Shown here one piece after another: positions 33,807 through 44,200 of a stretch of 64,000 bases of DNA (its first letter is position 1; each line of letters opens with the position of its first letter). The stretch is from positions 62,001-126,000 of the forward strand of contig SWDT01000021.1 in the NCBI GenBank assembly GCA_009193035.1. The letters run 5' to 3'. The stretch is from Halicephalobus mephisto (Eukaryota; Nematoda; Chromadorea; Rhabditida; Panagrolaimidae). Made by a program: the position numbers and the translations under genes. The notes beneath the pieces are model-generated. The model made no database searches. It saw only the letters and a list, made by a program, of their open reading frames with translations, and was not told where the DNA came from.

Positions 33807-34171
33807 CTACTCTTGTGGGGGATCTCTTAATGGGGGGTCTTGGTTTTCGGACAAGGGCGGTATGTTGTAAATAGGCGGATTGTCGTTCGTAGGATAAGTT
33901 TCGGTTTTCTCAGTCACGGATGGTTGAGGGAACTGTTTACGAGCTTCGCACTTTTTGATGGATTTGGATCGAAATCGGATTTTGTCATTGATCTAAAAAG
34001 AAACTTTTATGATTTTTATTCCAGAATCAGCCATTTGCACAAAAGTCTGCCTTTATTGTTCTATTAATATATTCGATTAAGTTAAATTAATGAAGAATAT
34101 GCACAACTCACCTTAGAGATACTGTATGGCATTTCTGGATCTTCATTCTTGACACAACACAGAAGTTTCAT
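33807..34171 (-). CDS. Small-gene cluster member 2 (81 aa, unknown)
   Basis: Exon 1 is 34171-34112 (MKLLCCVKNEDPEMPYSISK) with donor GTGAGTTG; exon 2 is 33992-33807 after a TTTTTAG acceptor, phase 0. The 81-residue product has a vicinal Cys pair at 5-6, an acidic-Pro-Tyr stretch, a basic middle and a Pro/Asp/Asn-rich tail. There is no signal peptide or TM. The two-exon layout and first-exon pattern (LLCC...E.P..PYS) are shared with member 3, and more loosely with member 4. The Cys-Cys near the N-terminus could be a lipidation or metal site, but this is speculation. Not recognised outside the cluster. Confidence 0.6.
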
Positions 34172-35780
34172 AGTTTTTCTTCGGAGAAGTAATTGTTTTC
34201 TTCTTAATGATGTTACAGACTCTCAGGAACCGATAAAACTAACCTAATACTTCGACCGCGAATACATTTTATCTGAATTTCTCTAGACATTCTTTCCCCT
34301 ATTATTAATATGCTTTATATATTATGAAATATAGAGATAAAAAAACTTGTCTTTGATGGTTGATTTTGGGCGTTACACATGACTTCCGATTGCTTATAAG
34401 TACTTTTAAGCATAGGCTTTAGTCCGCAAAGGTAAATAAAATTTTCCATACCGTATGCAACTTTGATTCAGAAATTTCTAGATCTATCTATGCAGGATAT
34501 ATTTCATAAATAGTTACTATAAAATAACCATTGCATAAGATCAAAATTGTAGCTTTAATTTCCAGAAAATTCTAGAAAATCAAGTAAAAAACCTCATAAT
34601 AACATTCATTTTCGGTCTTTACAACAGTATGATGGATAAAAGCACAGTAACTAAAAGTCGTGATATAATCGAATCATTCAAACATTTACAAAATCAGTAA
34701 TCTATTTTGTAATAAAATATTAGTCAAACGTTATCCGTGATGGAATCAATAGCTTTTTGTTCAACAATTACTTTTATTTTTGAGCATATATTTTAAATAA
34801 TGACTAAGCGTAGTAATCCCTCTTACTACTGATTTGTATCGGTCATTTTATTGCCCTCAAACTTGGGCAATTAAATCAAGAAAGTGATAATTATAACAAT
34901 TGCGGTAAAGCAAGATATAATATATTACGATTACTTAAAGCATTATAAAATTACGATAAACACAAAACGCGAATCAGCATATTAATAGTGAAACATAGAG
35001 ATCCGCTTGCCTCTTTTTTCTTGATCATTCATCTGCAGTTCTCCACTATTGATATCTTCGACTGCGTCGACAATGACTTTGGCACAAGTGTCCGACGTCG
35101 ATTAGAATTCTATTTTCCTTTGATTTTTGTTTTAGAGGCAGTTAAAGTTAGAATAACTGCTAATGTAAAAATGAAATAATTTAATTTTACATTAAATTTA
35201 TTAAAAATAAAAACGAGAAACTATTTCGATAGCTCTCAAACGCGAAATGTGTTTTCAGTTTGAAATGATCTAGGATTGACGTTACTTATTTAACGAAATA
35301 ATAAATGGGAATTGATTCAGAAGAATTCTCTATACAGAAGTTATCCGAATAAGATTAGATTTTATTCATCCACAAAGTTGAAAGTGAAAATTAGAGAAAA
35401 TCGATTCTTCAACTTTCATATTAACATGGTTCGTTAAAGTACAATAATTGTCAACACTTTGAAATGTAAAGTGAAAATTAATGTTTTTGGTCATGTGATA
35501 ATTAAATATCATACTTGTTTGTTAAAAAGTCCGCTATTGAAGCTGAGTTTGAATGTTCATTAATTTTTAACTGATAATTTTATAAATGATCAAAGGTCAT
35601 AATATTTTATAAATATTTCATCACCGCTTTGTTGATTACATCTACTCTTTTTGTAAAATATTTTCTAATGATGATAATACATGTTTGGATAGAGAAAGTA
35701 TGTTTTCGATAGGTGGACGGTATACTTCTGGATGATATAAATGGTAAATTATGAAAAGTGTCTCAGTTGTCATAAGATAT
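34172..35780. other. Intergenic DNA within the small-gene cluster
   Basis: Unique-looking, moderately AT-rich. A minus-strand open patch (~35104-34982) reads SDTCAKVIVDAVEDINSGEL and ends at TAA, but has no splice partner. The plus frame at 34988-35179 overlaps it. No repeat array is present, unlike most gene-free parts of the window. Confidence 0.4.
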
Positions 35781-36514
35781 TCATGTATTTATAGTCGTTT
35801 TTGACTTTTTAGGGCGGTGTTGGGTTTTTTTCTGAGATGGAGTTATGGTAGGACGAGGTGCCTTTATATGAGCCTTATTCTGAGAACGACCATTAGACAA
35901 CATCGAATTTGCGTTGTTAGACGTGGAGGGTATCTTTTGGGTATTTTGGTGGTTCACTGCTGAAGAAGGTGATGAAGAATCTTTGTGGAATGGTATGTTC
36001 ACATAAGGTCTGTTTCTGATTATTGCTGTATTTTTTACATTGTCACGAGTTCGTTTTATATTCTTGTTAGGAGGTTTGGGCGGATGAGATGCCTTTGTAG
36101 GAAGTTCATCTCGGATACGATGATCAGATAAGATGGAATTTGCCTTTGCAGACGATAGGGTTATGTTTTGAGAATTCGGATGGCTTGTATTTGAGTGAGG
36201 CGGTGAATTCAAGTATAAATGGCTGTACATCTCGAAAAATTTGTCGTTTTCTAATGGAGTTTCATGACTTGCAGAATACCCATTTTTGATCACATGTGAA
36301 TTCTTGGAGAAACGAGGCAATTTTACAGGAAGTCTATCCTGAGAACGATCATTGAACAAAATCGTACGTGCACCTCTGGGCGGACCGCGAACTTGATTCT
36401 TCTGTTAGAAAAATAAATTTAATTCATTAATAAACTCATATAACTCACCACGGGAGGGAGACTGTATGGCGGTTCTGAATCTTCATCGTCTAAGTAGCAA
36501 CAGAGTAGGCTCAT
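35781..36514 (-). CDS. Small-gene cluster member 3 (228 aa, repeat-bearing, unknown)
   Basis: Exon 1 is 36514-36449 (MSLLCCYLDDEDSEPPYSLP) with donor GTGAGTTA; exon 2 is 36401-35781 after CTAACAG, phase 0. The 206-residue second exon is highly basic and rich in Ser/Asn/Pro/Lys with no TM. It contains about three diverged internal repeats of the form (I/M)L(F/S)(N/D)xRxxxxxxxKxPR (ILFNDRSQDRLPVKLPR; ILSDHRIRDELPTKASHP; MLSNGRSQNKAHIKAPR). Member 4 has one corresponding unit (VLSCNYSQSKPAKLS) and shares an HQNT(K/Q) motif, which supports paralogy. A TTTTATAG acceptor ~52 bases before ATG fits trans-splicing. Probably disordered; nucleic-acid binding is possible from charge only. Confidence 0.6.
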
Positions 36515-36642
36515 AATTGTTCTCCGTTGAGATACTTGTGCTTCTTGATTATTGATCTGGCTATAAAAGGAAAAACTGATAAAAGTAAAGCCCACCATTC
36601 AATTATCGATTGCCATCATTTTCGGTCTTTGCATAGAAATAG

Positions 36643-37722
36643 TTACTTCATCACTAAACTCCACGAATTCCACTGTAGGAATCGACTCAAATTTTTGTTT
36701 TTGCATTTCGAGAATGAAAATGATGGAGATACTACATAATACAAGGACCTAATGATAAACATGTAGAACATTGTTACTTCAATTGTGATATAAATTCTCC
36801 AGAATTTAATATAATATGATTCAAATATACTATCAATTTCATTAATCATTTCATGCGGAATCATTGAATTTTGTTCATTTTTTTCTAATTCGATTCCAAC
36901 ATCAGATTTTTGCCTCATTTCATTCAACAATTCTTCTTCAACATGAGTTTTCATATCGTTTAGAATATACTCTTTAAAAATTACTTTATCATTTATAAAT
37001 TATAGATTATATTTTTGAGATGTTGTATTTAGTTCATTTAGTTTGTTTGGGAACAAATTATGTTTATAAACATCAATATCATTTGAAATTACATTATCTT
37101 TAATATACCATATTTTGTCATTATACTTTTTAATCTTGATTGGGATAACTCTATTAGATAAAGCTAAACTCAATTTATATTCCTTAAAGTCGGATAACTC
37201 TACAAATTCAATTAAATTATGATCAATTTCTTTGCAGAACTTCACCTGAATGATTTCATTTTTTAGCACCTTTACATCAATTACCGAATAATTTAACGCA
37301 TTTTGAATGAATTTCTTTGGATTTTCTTTCAGTTAGATTTCAAGAATATCATTATGATCATTGAACATTTTACAAAAAGTTTCCATAAAATGCTTCATTT
37401 GATCTTCTAAATTATTTTCTAAATATTGAAATTCTCCAGCTTCTTGAAAAGAGGATACATAAGACTGTCTTTTTAATCTAGTAATAGCAAATTTTTGATC
37501 TTTGACTTCATTCAGGGCATATCCTCCCGATGTCAACTGTAGACGATTTCCACAGTTGTAGTATTGATTAGTATTGATGGAAGGATGTCGATGGTGTGAC
37601 ATCTTCGGAGCTCCTTGATTGGGCGGAAAATTGTTGGTTCCTACCATTAACAATTCAAGCCTGTTTATCTTAACATAAGCATAAAACAAAGAGAGGAAAG
37701 GTCCTCGTTTAACCGAAGTCAA
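36643..37722 (-). pseudogene. Broken envelope-like coding tract of a virus or retroelement
   Basis: Three minus-strand segments (37722-37333, ~37332-37000, ~36999-36643) lie in one frame and are separated only by two in-frame stops, at 37335-37333 and 37002-37000. Together they cover about 360 codons. The last segment has a single strong hydrophobic stretch (around 36740-36815) followed by a short basic tail, with an acidic amphipathic segment before it. That is the layout of the C-terminal part of a membrane-anchored glycoprotein such as a nematode retroelement or chuvirus-type envelope; this is inference, since no diagnostic motif or polymerase domain is visible. It sits between cluster members 3 and 4, with balanced-composition sequence upstream (37740-37860). 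The stops show it is not functional as is. Confidence 0.4.
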
Positions 37723-37860
37723 ATTCGAACCAGTTTAAAGCTGGAATTTCTCAAAGACTGACTCTCTAACACTCTAGTCTCACTTCACAGGCGTCGGCTG
37801 ACTGGGCGGAGTTTTGGGCATCCTGTCTAGGCCGTTCCAGTTTAACTCCGATCTTTATGC

Positions 37861-38236
37861 CTACAAAGTTGAATCTGGATTTTTAGGCAAAGATGAATTT
37901 TTCGTATTTTGATGGCATGCTGTTAGAGAAGTTGACACATACTGAGATAAGTCCTTGGCTATCTTGGGAGGTTTGTCGTTATCCTTAACTGGAGTTCGTT
38001 GACTTGAAGGATATGCATAATTACTTACATATGACTCTTTGGGGGCACAAGATAATTTTGCGGGTTTACTCTGAGAATAGTTACAAGACAAAACTGGATT
38101 TTTGTCCTTAGAAGAATTACGAATCTGCTTGTTCTATCAATAAAGTTGATTAATTTAATTTATTAATAGTACGACTTACACTACAACAGGTGTAATGTGA
38201 CATCTCTGGATTTTCATTTTTCGCAAGATGACTCAT
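37861..38236 (-). CDS. Small-gene cluster member 4 (109 aa, unknown)
   Basis: Exon 1 is 38236-38180 (MSHLAKNENPEMSHYTCCS) with donor GTAAGTCG; exon 2 is 38133-37861 after TTGATAG, phase 0. The product is hydrophilic and Ser/Lys/Pro-rich, with a Cys pair at the end of exon 1 and further single cysteines. NENPEMSHY parallels NEDPEMPYS of member 2. A TTTTTTCAG acceptor ~50 bases upstream suggests trans-splicing. It lies ~460 bp downstream of the acid phosphatase on the same strand. Function unknown. Confidence 0.6.
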
Positions 38237-38693
38237 TTTTATTTAAAATAATTACAACTTTTCTCCTTCGTCTGCTTATAAACTGAAAAAATGATAAAAC
38301 TGAAATCTAAGTGTTTGATTCTTGATTTTATTTTCATTTTATTTCGATTTTATCAAGTGTAAATTCCTAGACATATGCTGTTTGTACGTTTTTTAATATT
38401 GATGGAAGCGAGATGATTAGACGTCATTGCATAGCTGAAAAAACTTAGTCATCCAAGTATTTATACAATCAGTAACTTTGTAGTAAAACAGAAAATTAAA
38501 CATTATTCGTTACGCGACCAATACTCCTATATTTTTCTCTTTTATATAAGTCAATGAGTTTCTATTATTTTTAAAGACATTATTATTAATAATTTTCTGA
38601 TATCTTAATCCAAATAAATCGAAATTCGTTATATAAAAAAATTGTTTTAGTCGCGATATGAATTATATTTAATTCACTTTTTTGACTACAAAC

Positions 38694-41184
38694 TTAGTTA
38701 TTGTGCTTTGACAAACATCTTACCTTGATGATGTCATCCGGAATAAAAGCTTTACTTCGATTGATGAACATTGTCAGAGGGCAGAAGTCGCTACTGCTGG
38801 GGCATCCTGATACAAATTTCGTCACAGGATGAAAGTCATCTGTCGGATTAGCCGAGAAGAGGACTTGAACAAAGTATTCACTATTTTCCAAATTTTCATC
38901 ATGCATGTTGATGAAGTTAAAATCCGCATTTTCGGACTTCCAAAGCTCAATCGCGACAGCAGCGGTGTAATTCGGCAAACCTTGTCCCATTGTTTGGATT
39001 TTTGCATTCAGATTCCTCATCAAACTGCTTACAGTAATATCGTGCTGAAAAGTTAATTTTTATTGAAATTAACATTAGTAAACATTTTCTTACTCCTGAA
39101 TAAAGCTTCAGTTTTTTGCTTCCTTCTGTTTCGTTGATTATTTTTTGCATGTTGTCTATCATCTCCTTCAACAACGGACCTCCTCTTAATTTAATCATGT
39201 CCATATCTATGGGCAATCCGAAACCAGGGTATCCAGTTTTGTAGTCGTCTGTGTTATTGAGGACTTCATCCATCATTTTGTAAACGGAATCCGTTATCCA
39301 TTCAGGCAAAGGTTTGTTTTTTTCTTTCTAAAAATATTTGATTTTTATTCAATTTTTGTGGAATCTTCTTGAATTTAATGCAGAATTCCGAAATCTTTTA
39401 GAGTTTTATGAAAATTTTCAGAATATTCTAGAATTCAGCGAGAAGATTTAGGATCTTTTAAAATACAGTTAAGATTCTGGGATTCTTGAGAATTTCGAAT
39501 AATTTTCCAGAATTTCATGAAATTTTTATTTATTAAAAAGCAATTTTAAAAAATACCATAGATTTTCTGAAACTTTTAAAAATCAACTTTTAGAATTCTA
39601 AAATTCGTATTAGAATAATTTTCGAACAACATTAATATTTAATTTTTAAATACTATTACTGTAGTTTGCAGATCAACTTACAGCAATTTTTAGGGCATCT
39701 TCAAGTAACCGTAATTGGAAGACATCTGGAACTGGTAATCCCGTGTTGTTTCTTACAAGTTGGAATAAAGGCTAAATTGTTCGAAATAAAAATTGTTTCC
39801 AATACAGTAACCCACTTCTATGGACCGGACATACTTTTGAAATTCAGGATTTTCATTTCTTTGTTTATCAATTGCTAAGAATTTCGAACATTCTCTTTCC
39901 ATATTGAGGAGCTGAAAAATGTATTTTTAATTAAATTTGAAAATAATCAAAATTTCGGAAATTAGAAAACTATAAAATTAAAATTTTTAAATTTCCAAAA
40001 ATTAAAAACGAAAATTTTTTGACTTTTTCGTTATATCGGTGTGTGAACTGTCTATTGAATAAATAAACCAGGTCTCGAAAAGAAATATCCTATGAATTAG
40101 GTAGTGGACATATTGTACACAATAAACCGAACATTAATTAGTTAATATATAGTTGTTGTTGTGTTTAATCTTTGTTATATAGGTGTGTGAACTGATTATT
40201 AAGTCAGCAAGCCAGGTCTCGAAGGGAAATACCCTATGAATTAAACACTGGACATACTGTACACAATAAACCGAACATTGATTATTTATTATTAATATTG
40301 TTGTGCTAATCTTATTGTTGTTTGGATTAAGAAGAAATTATTGTATCCCTCACACAAGTTCACCGAGATTCAACATTTTTAAAACATCAAAAGAAACTTA
40401 CATAATCAGTTTTAAAATTGTCAGAATGAACAGGGACACTCGTCCATTTACTTGGAAGTTTGTGGATGGAAGTGATCGAGCTATTGGTATTTTCCGTCGA
40501 GTAAATCCCGGCCATGACGGCATAAGCACTCAGGAGAGCTCTGTCCATGTTCGTACTTCTAACGTAGACCTAAATCGAAATCAGCGATGTTTAACTACTG
40601 TAGATCAATCCGAAATCAGTAACCTGACTGCTGTTGTAAACAGGAGAGATCAGCTTGAAATCACTGACGTATCGTTTTTTCAAAATGAGACCTTTTGTGT
40701 AGGCTTGTTCCATCCCGAGCTGGAATGAGATCATTATAAATTTTAAAAAACATCTTTAAATTTCCCTCAAAAGTATATTTTTCATTCAAAATCATCGAAG
40801 AATTTTTTTAAATAGAATAAATTATTTTGTTTTTTATTGATTTAAAAAAATGCAATTTTAATAAAAATAAAGAAATTTGAAATTTCTTTGGTAAATCCTA
40901 AATGAAAAATATGAATTTTTTGAATAATTTAAAATTTTTTTTAAAACATACTTCAGTAAGTTCACCATATGGTGCTCCCCATTCGGGTTCGGGTACCAAG
41001 TCGCCGTCATAGGTGAACAAAGGTGCCCTGTCCCCATGTCTCCAAAGCTAAAAACAATTTTAATAAATATTAAAGATTTAAAAAAACGAACAACATTAGC
41101 CTGGATCAGTTCTAATTTTTGGTTCAAACATGGTTGAATAAATTTGAAAATTAAAAAAAGACTAAAAAGTCCTTTGTTTTTCAT
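38694..41184 (-). CDS. Secreted histidine acid phosphatase
   Basis: Hydrolyses phosphomonoesters through a phosphohistidine intermediate; nematode members are intestinal or secreted. Exons: 41184-41092, 41047-40952, 40719-40624, 40569-40402, 39911-39831, 39771-39682, 39327-39094, 39044-38694; all junctions are phase 0, giving 402 residues. The signal peptide is ~1-20 (MKNKGLFSLFLIFKFIQPCL). The catalytic motif LWRHGDRAP is at 32-40 (His35) and the proton-donor pair HD at 287-288 in YSGHDITVSS. Other family blocks are YGELTELGMEQAY, KKRYVSDFKLISP, VYVRSTNMDRALLSAYAVMA, NNTGLP, and LRGGPLLKEMIDNM. C-terminal CPLTMF and a last Cys fit the family; no GPI or TM anchor is seen. Oddity: the intron at 39830-39772 needs a weak GTCCGG donor; the stronger GTATGT four bases upstream would break the frame. 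Two large introns hold repeats. Confidence 0.9.
40031..40290 (+). repeat. 144-bp tandem duplication in a phosphatase intron
   Basis: Two copies start TTATATCGGTGTGTGAACTG (40031) and TTATATAGGTGTGTGAACTG (40175). They share CCAGGTCTCGAA, GAAATANCCTATGAATTA and TGTACACAATAAACCGAACA. The GTGTGTGAACTG...AATAAACC content looks like regulatory or LTR-like sequence, but no coding follows. Confidence 0.75.
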
Positions 41185-41224
41185 AATTTTCAAAAATCAA
41201 AGTTAACAATCACCTGGAAAATTT

Positions 41225-43980
41225 AATTTAAAAAGTAATTTTTGCAGTTTTTAATTTAAACAAAAATCGTTTTTGTAGACATAGTTGATTAAAAACGATC
41301 AAAAAAATCATTGAATTTTGGATTTTTAGGAATCATTTGGTTAAATTTGTGCTTTAAAAAAAGTAAAAAATCGAAAATATAATTTTTATAAAACTATTTC
41401 GACACGGATTTTCAGATTTTAGAATTTAAAAAAAGTTAAAATTTTGATTTTTAATTAATTATTTCGTAATTTTATGAGTTTTAAATCAATAACATAAAAA
41501 TTGAAAATAATTTTTTTGTAAAATTGTCTCAAGAGAAATTTTTTGGAGGTTTCAGAAATTAAAATAACCTATTTGAAAATTTCGATTTTACGCGATAGTG
41601 ATTTCGTGATTTTGTACGACTTCAGAATTAATCATGCATGAAAATCGTAAACTTTTCAGGAAATTGATTCGAGAGGGATTTTTTGAAGTTTTCTGAAAAT
41701 AAAGTAATCTATCGAAAAATTTTGGTTTTACACGATGATTATTTCGCAATCTTAAAGAATTTCGAAATTAATTTTTCGAAGCATATTCTGGCCAGATAGA
41801 TCTAGAAACTATTGGACCGGGATTACGTGAAACAGACAAATTTTATTCACGTTTGAGGATTAAGAGTTATGTACAAAAAACTGATGGATATTCAAAAAAT
41901 CGCAACTAACAAAGTACATTTACTCGAAGTGGTCTTCGAAATGAGTTATGAATAATTTTAAAGTTTTTGAACTTTATATTCAGAATCTGTATTTTATTTT
42001 TGCTAAACATTCCTCTGAAATAAAACAATTTTAAAAAATACAAAATTTCTTAAATTTAAAAAATTATATATAACTTATTTCAAAAGATCACTTCGAATTT
42101 TACTTTTCTTTAAAATTTTTGAACTTTATATTCAGAATCTGTATTTTATTTCTACTGAACACTCTTCTGAAATAAAATAATTTTAAAAAAGTATAAAATT
42201 ATATCATCTCCAAAGAAAAGTAAGAAATTTTTTGGTGTTTGGACTTTGGTTTTTGATACACTCGTTTTTTGCATTAAATATAACCATTTGCTTAATTTCT
42301 GCAATTAAGTGTAAATTTCGAATTAATTATGATTATACAGTTGATTTTAAGAAAGAAATAAAACACGTAAAAATTCAAAATATTAAAATTTCGTAATTTT
42401 TATCGATTATTTTACTTCCGAAGAACGTTCGACAAAAACAAATAACAAATTCTGAATATGCATTTCAAAAAATTCAAAAAGGATTTAAAATTGTAAAAAA
42501 CTCAACGAGATTAAAGTTATAATTTCTTAAAAGTTCAAATTTAAAAAATTTAAAACACAATTTAAACATCAATATTGTCGAAAACAGACCGCGAACATTG
42601 TGGAAACTTCAACAGTGAAAGAAAAAATCTCAAATGTCATTAAAAGTTCAAAACAAAGAAGAAACAAATCATGTATGTCAATACAACTTCGATATTAAAA
42701 AAGTAGATTTTAAATAATAATAATAATATTAATATTAATTAAATTTCAAGATGAACAAAAATGAGTTTTATAAGATCTTCTACTTTAAATGTCGTACAAA
42801 ATACGTCTTTACTATTATGAAATTTTTATTACTGAATAATATTTAATTCTGATATTATTGGAAATTCAATATAAACATAAATAGATCCTAAAAGATTGTA
42901 AAATTGCAGTACTGCAAAAATAAATCTTAAAAATCATTGGAATTTTAATATAAATAAATTTTAAAAGTTCTTGAACTTTTAGTGCTGCAAAAATTGAGTT
43001 TCAGATATCGGTGAAATTTCGATTTTTTAAAAACTTTTTCTCAAATATCATCGAAAATTTCCATAGATATAAATAAATTCTCCACTTTATTATTTTATGG
43101 AATTGTTTTCAAAGAAGAATTACAACATTTGACTAGCTTAAAATACAGCAATAAACCTATGCCTAATGTGTCATCTTGTGGTTCACAGCACACTTGCCAT
43201 TTTTTGCGATCACGGACTTGACTGGCTCAATAAATCCTCCAAAATTCCAAAACTTCAATATTGTGGAAAGTTGATTTCAAAATTGTTGCAACTTCAAGAT
43301 CTTAAAAATTGCTTTTAAACATTTTTAAAATTCTATTTTTATATACTGTAGTCTTACATGGTTCTAAAACTACATTACATTAAAAAATAAATTCCAAATT
43401 TTGATTAAATTTAATTCTTCATTGTTCAAAAATTGAAAACAAAATCGAATTACTGTAGGAGAAGATTTATTTTTTATTAAATAATTAAATTGAGATTTTT
43501 AAATATTTGTTTTCGATTGAGATTTTTGTTTTCGAGGATCCCTGGACGTTCTGGATCTGCTATATCCGTTTCTGTGGATTTTTCTAATCAGGTCCTTACT
43601 GAGAAGTGAAAAATCCACTCGAATAAATGACTAAAAGTGTTTTTATTCTTTCACTTTCCCTCCGGCTTGAAATCGTTTAATTTTTTTACTAAAAATCGTA
43701 TTAGTCATTCTGAAGAGCGCAAACGATCTCAAGTAATCGACAACCTGTCTGGAAACTACTTCAATTTTACCACTGCCCAGGATAATATTATTTACCTTGC
43801 AAGTGCTACTGTCGGTGTCTCTTTGTGGGGGTATTTGTGTCCTTCCTTGTTTACATAACGCAACCGGTCATCAAATACGTAATTTTTTGACGGAGCTTTT
43901 CATCGCGAGTAGACTGAAAAAAGTTATTAGCTAGTTTGTTTAGTGTTCTGTTGATTCAAGATAATAAAAAAGTTACTACC
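41225..43980. other. Gene-free intergenic region
   Basis: AT-rich with weak repeats (CTCNAGAGNNATTTTTTGAA at 41.52 and 41.67 kb; GAACTTTATATTCAGAATCT at 41.97 and 42.12 kb). A 50-codon frame near 43168 (ATGTGTCATCTTGTGGTTC...) and one at 43637-43858 have no recognised motifs or splice partners. The right end (43.9-44.12 kb) becomes GC-richer and is the upstream region of the Cys/Gln-rich gene. Confidence 0.5.
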
Positions 43981-44123
43981 TTGAGATTATGCGCAATCAA
44001 GCTGTGAGAAAAAACCCTCAAGACGGTCTCGATCTCGCAACATTGGTGTGGACGGAGAGACAATAGGGACCATCGGGGACTGGTCTGGTTCCCGGAAGAG
44101 ACAAAAGGGCGGATCGTCCTGAG

Positions 44124-44130
44124 TATATAA
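44124..44130 (+). promoter_or_regulatory. TATA box of the Cys/Gln-rich gene
   Basis: TATATAA in a GC-rich context (GTATATAAGGTTCCGGGG), 77 bases before the ATG. There is no splice acceptor just before the start, so the transcript probably begins at its own promoter rather than being trans-spliced. Confidence 0.65.
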
Positions 44131-44200
44131 GGTTCCGGGGCTCATGTTCCCCAGTGCATTCATTACTTCACTTTCCTTGAGCTGAACCAAGGAAACAAAA

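Noticed and set aside
37700..37740. tRNA T-arm-like GGTTCGAATT on the minus strand
   Set aside because: No matching acceptor, D or anticodon stems at the right spacing.
40303..40728. 141-codon plus-strand open frame
   Set aside because: Antisense to two acid phosphatase exons that carry family motifs and proper splice sites on the minus strand.
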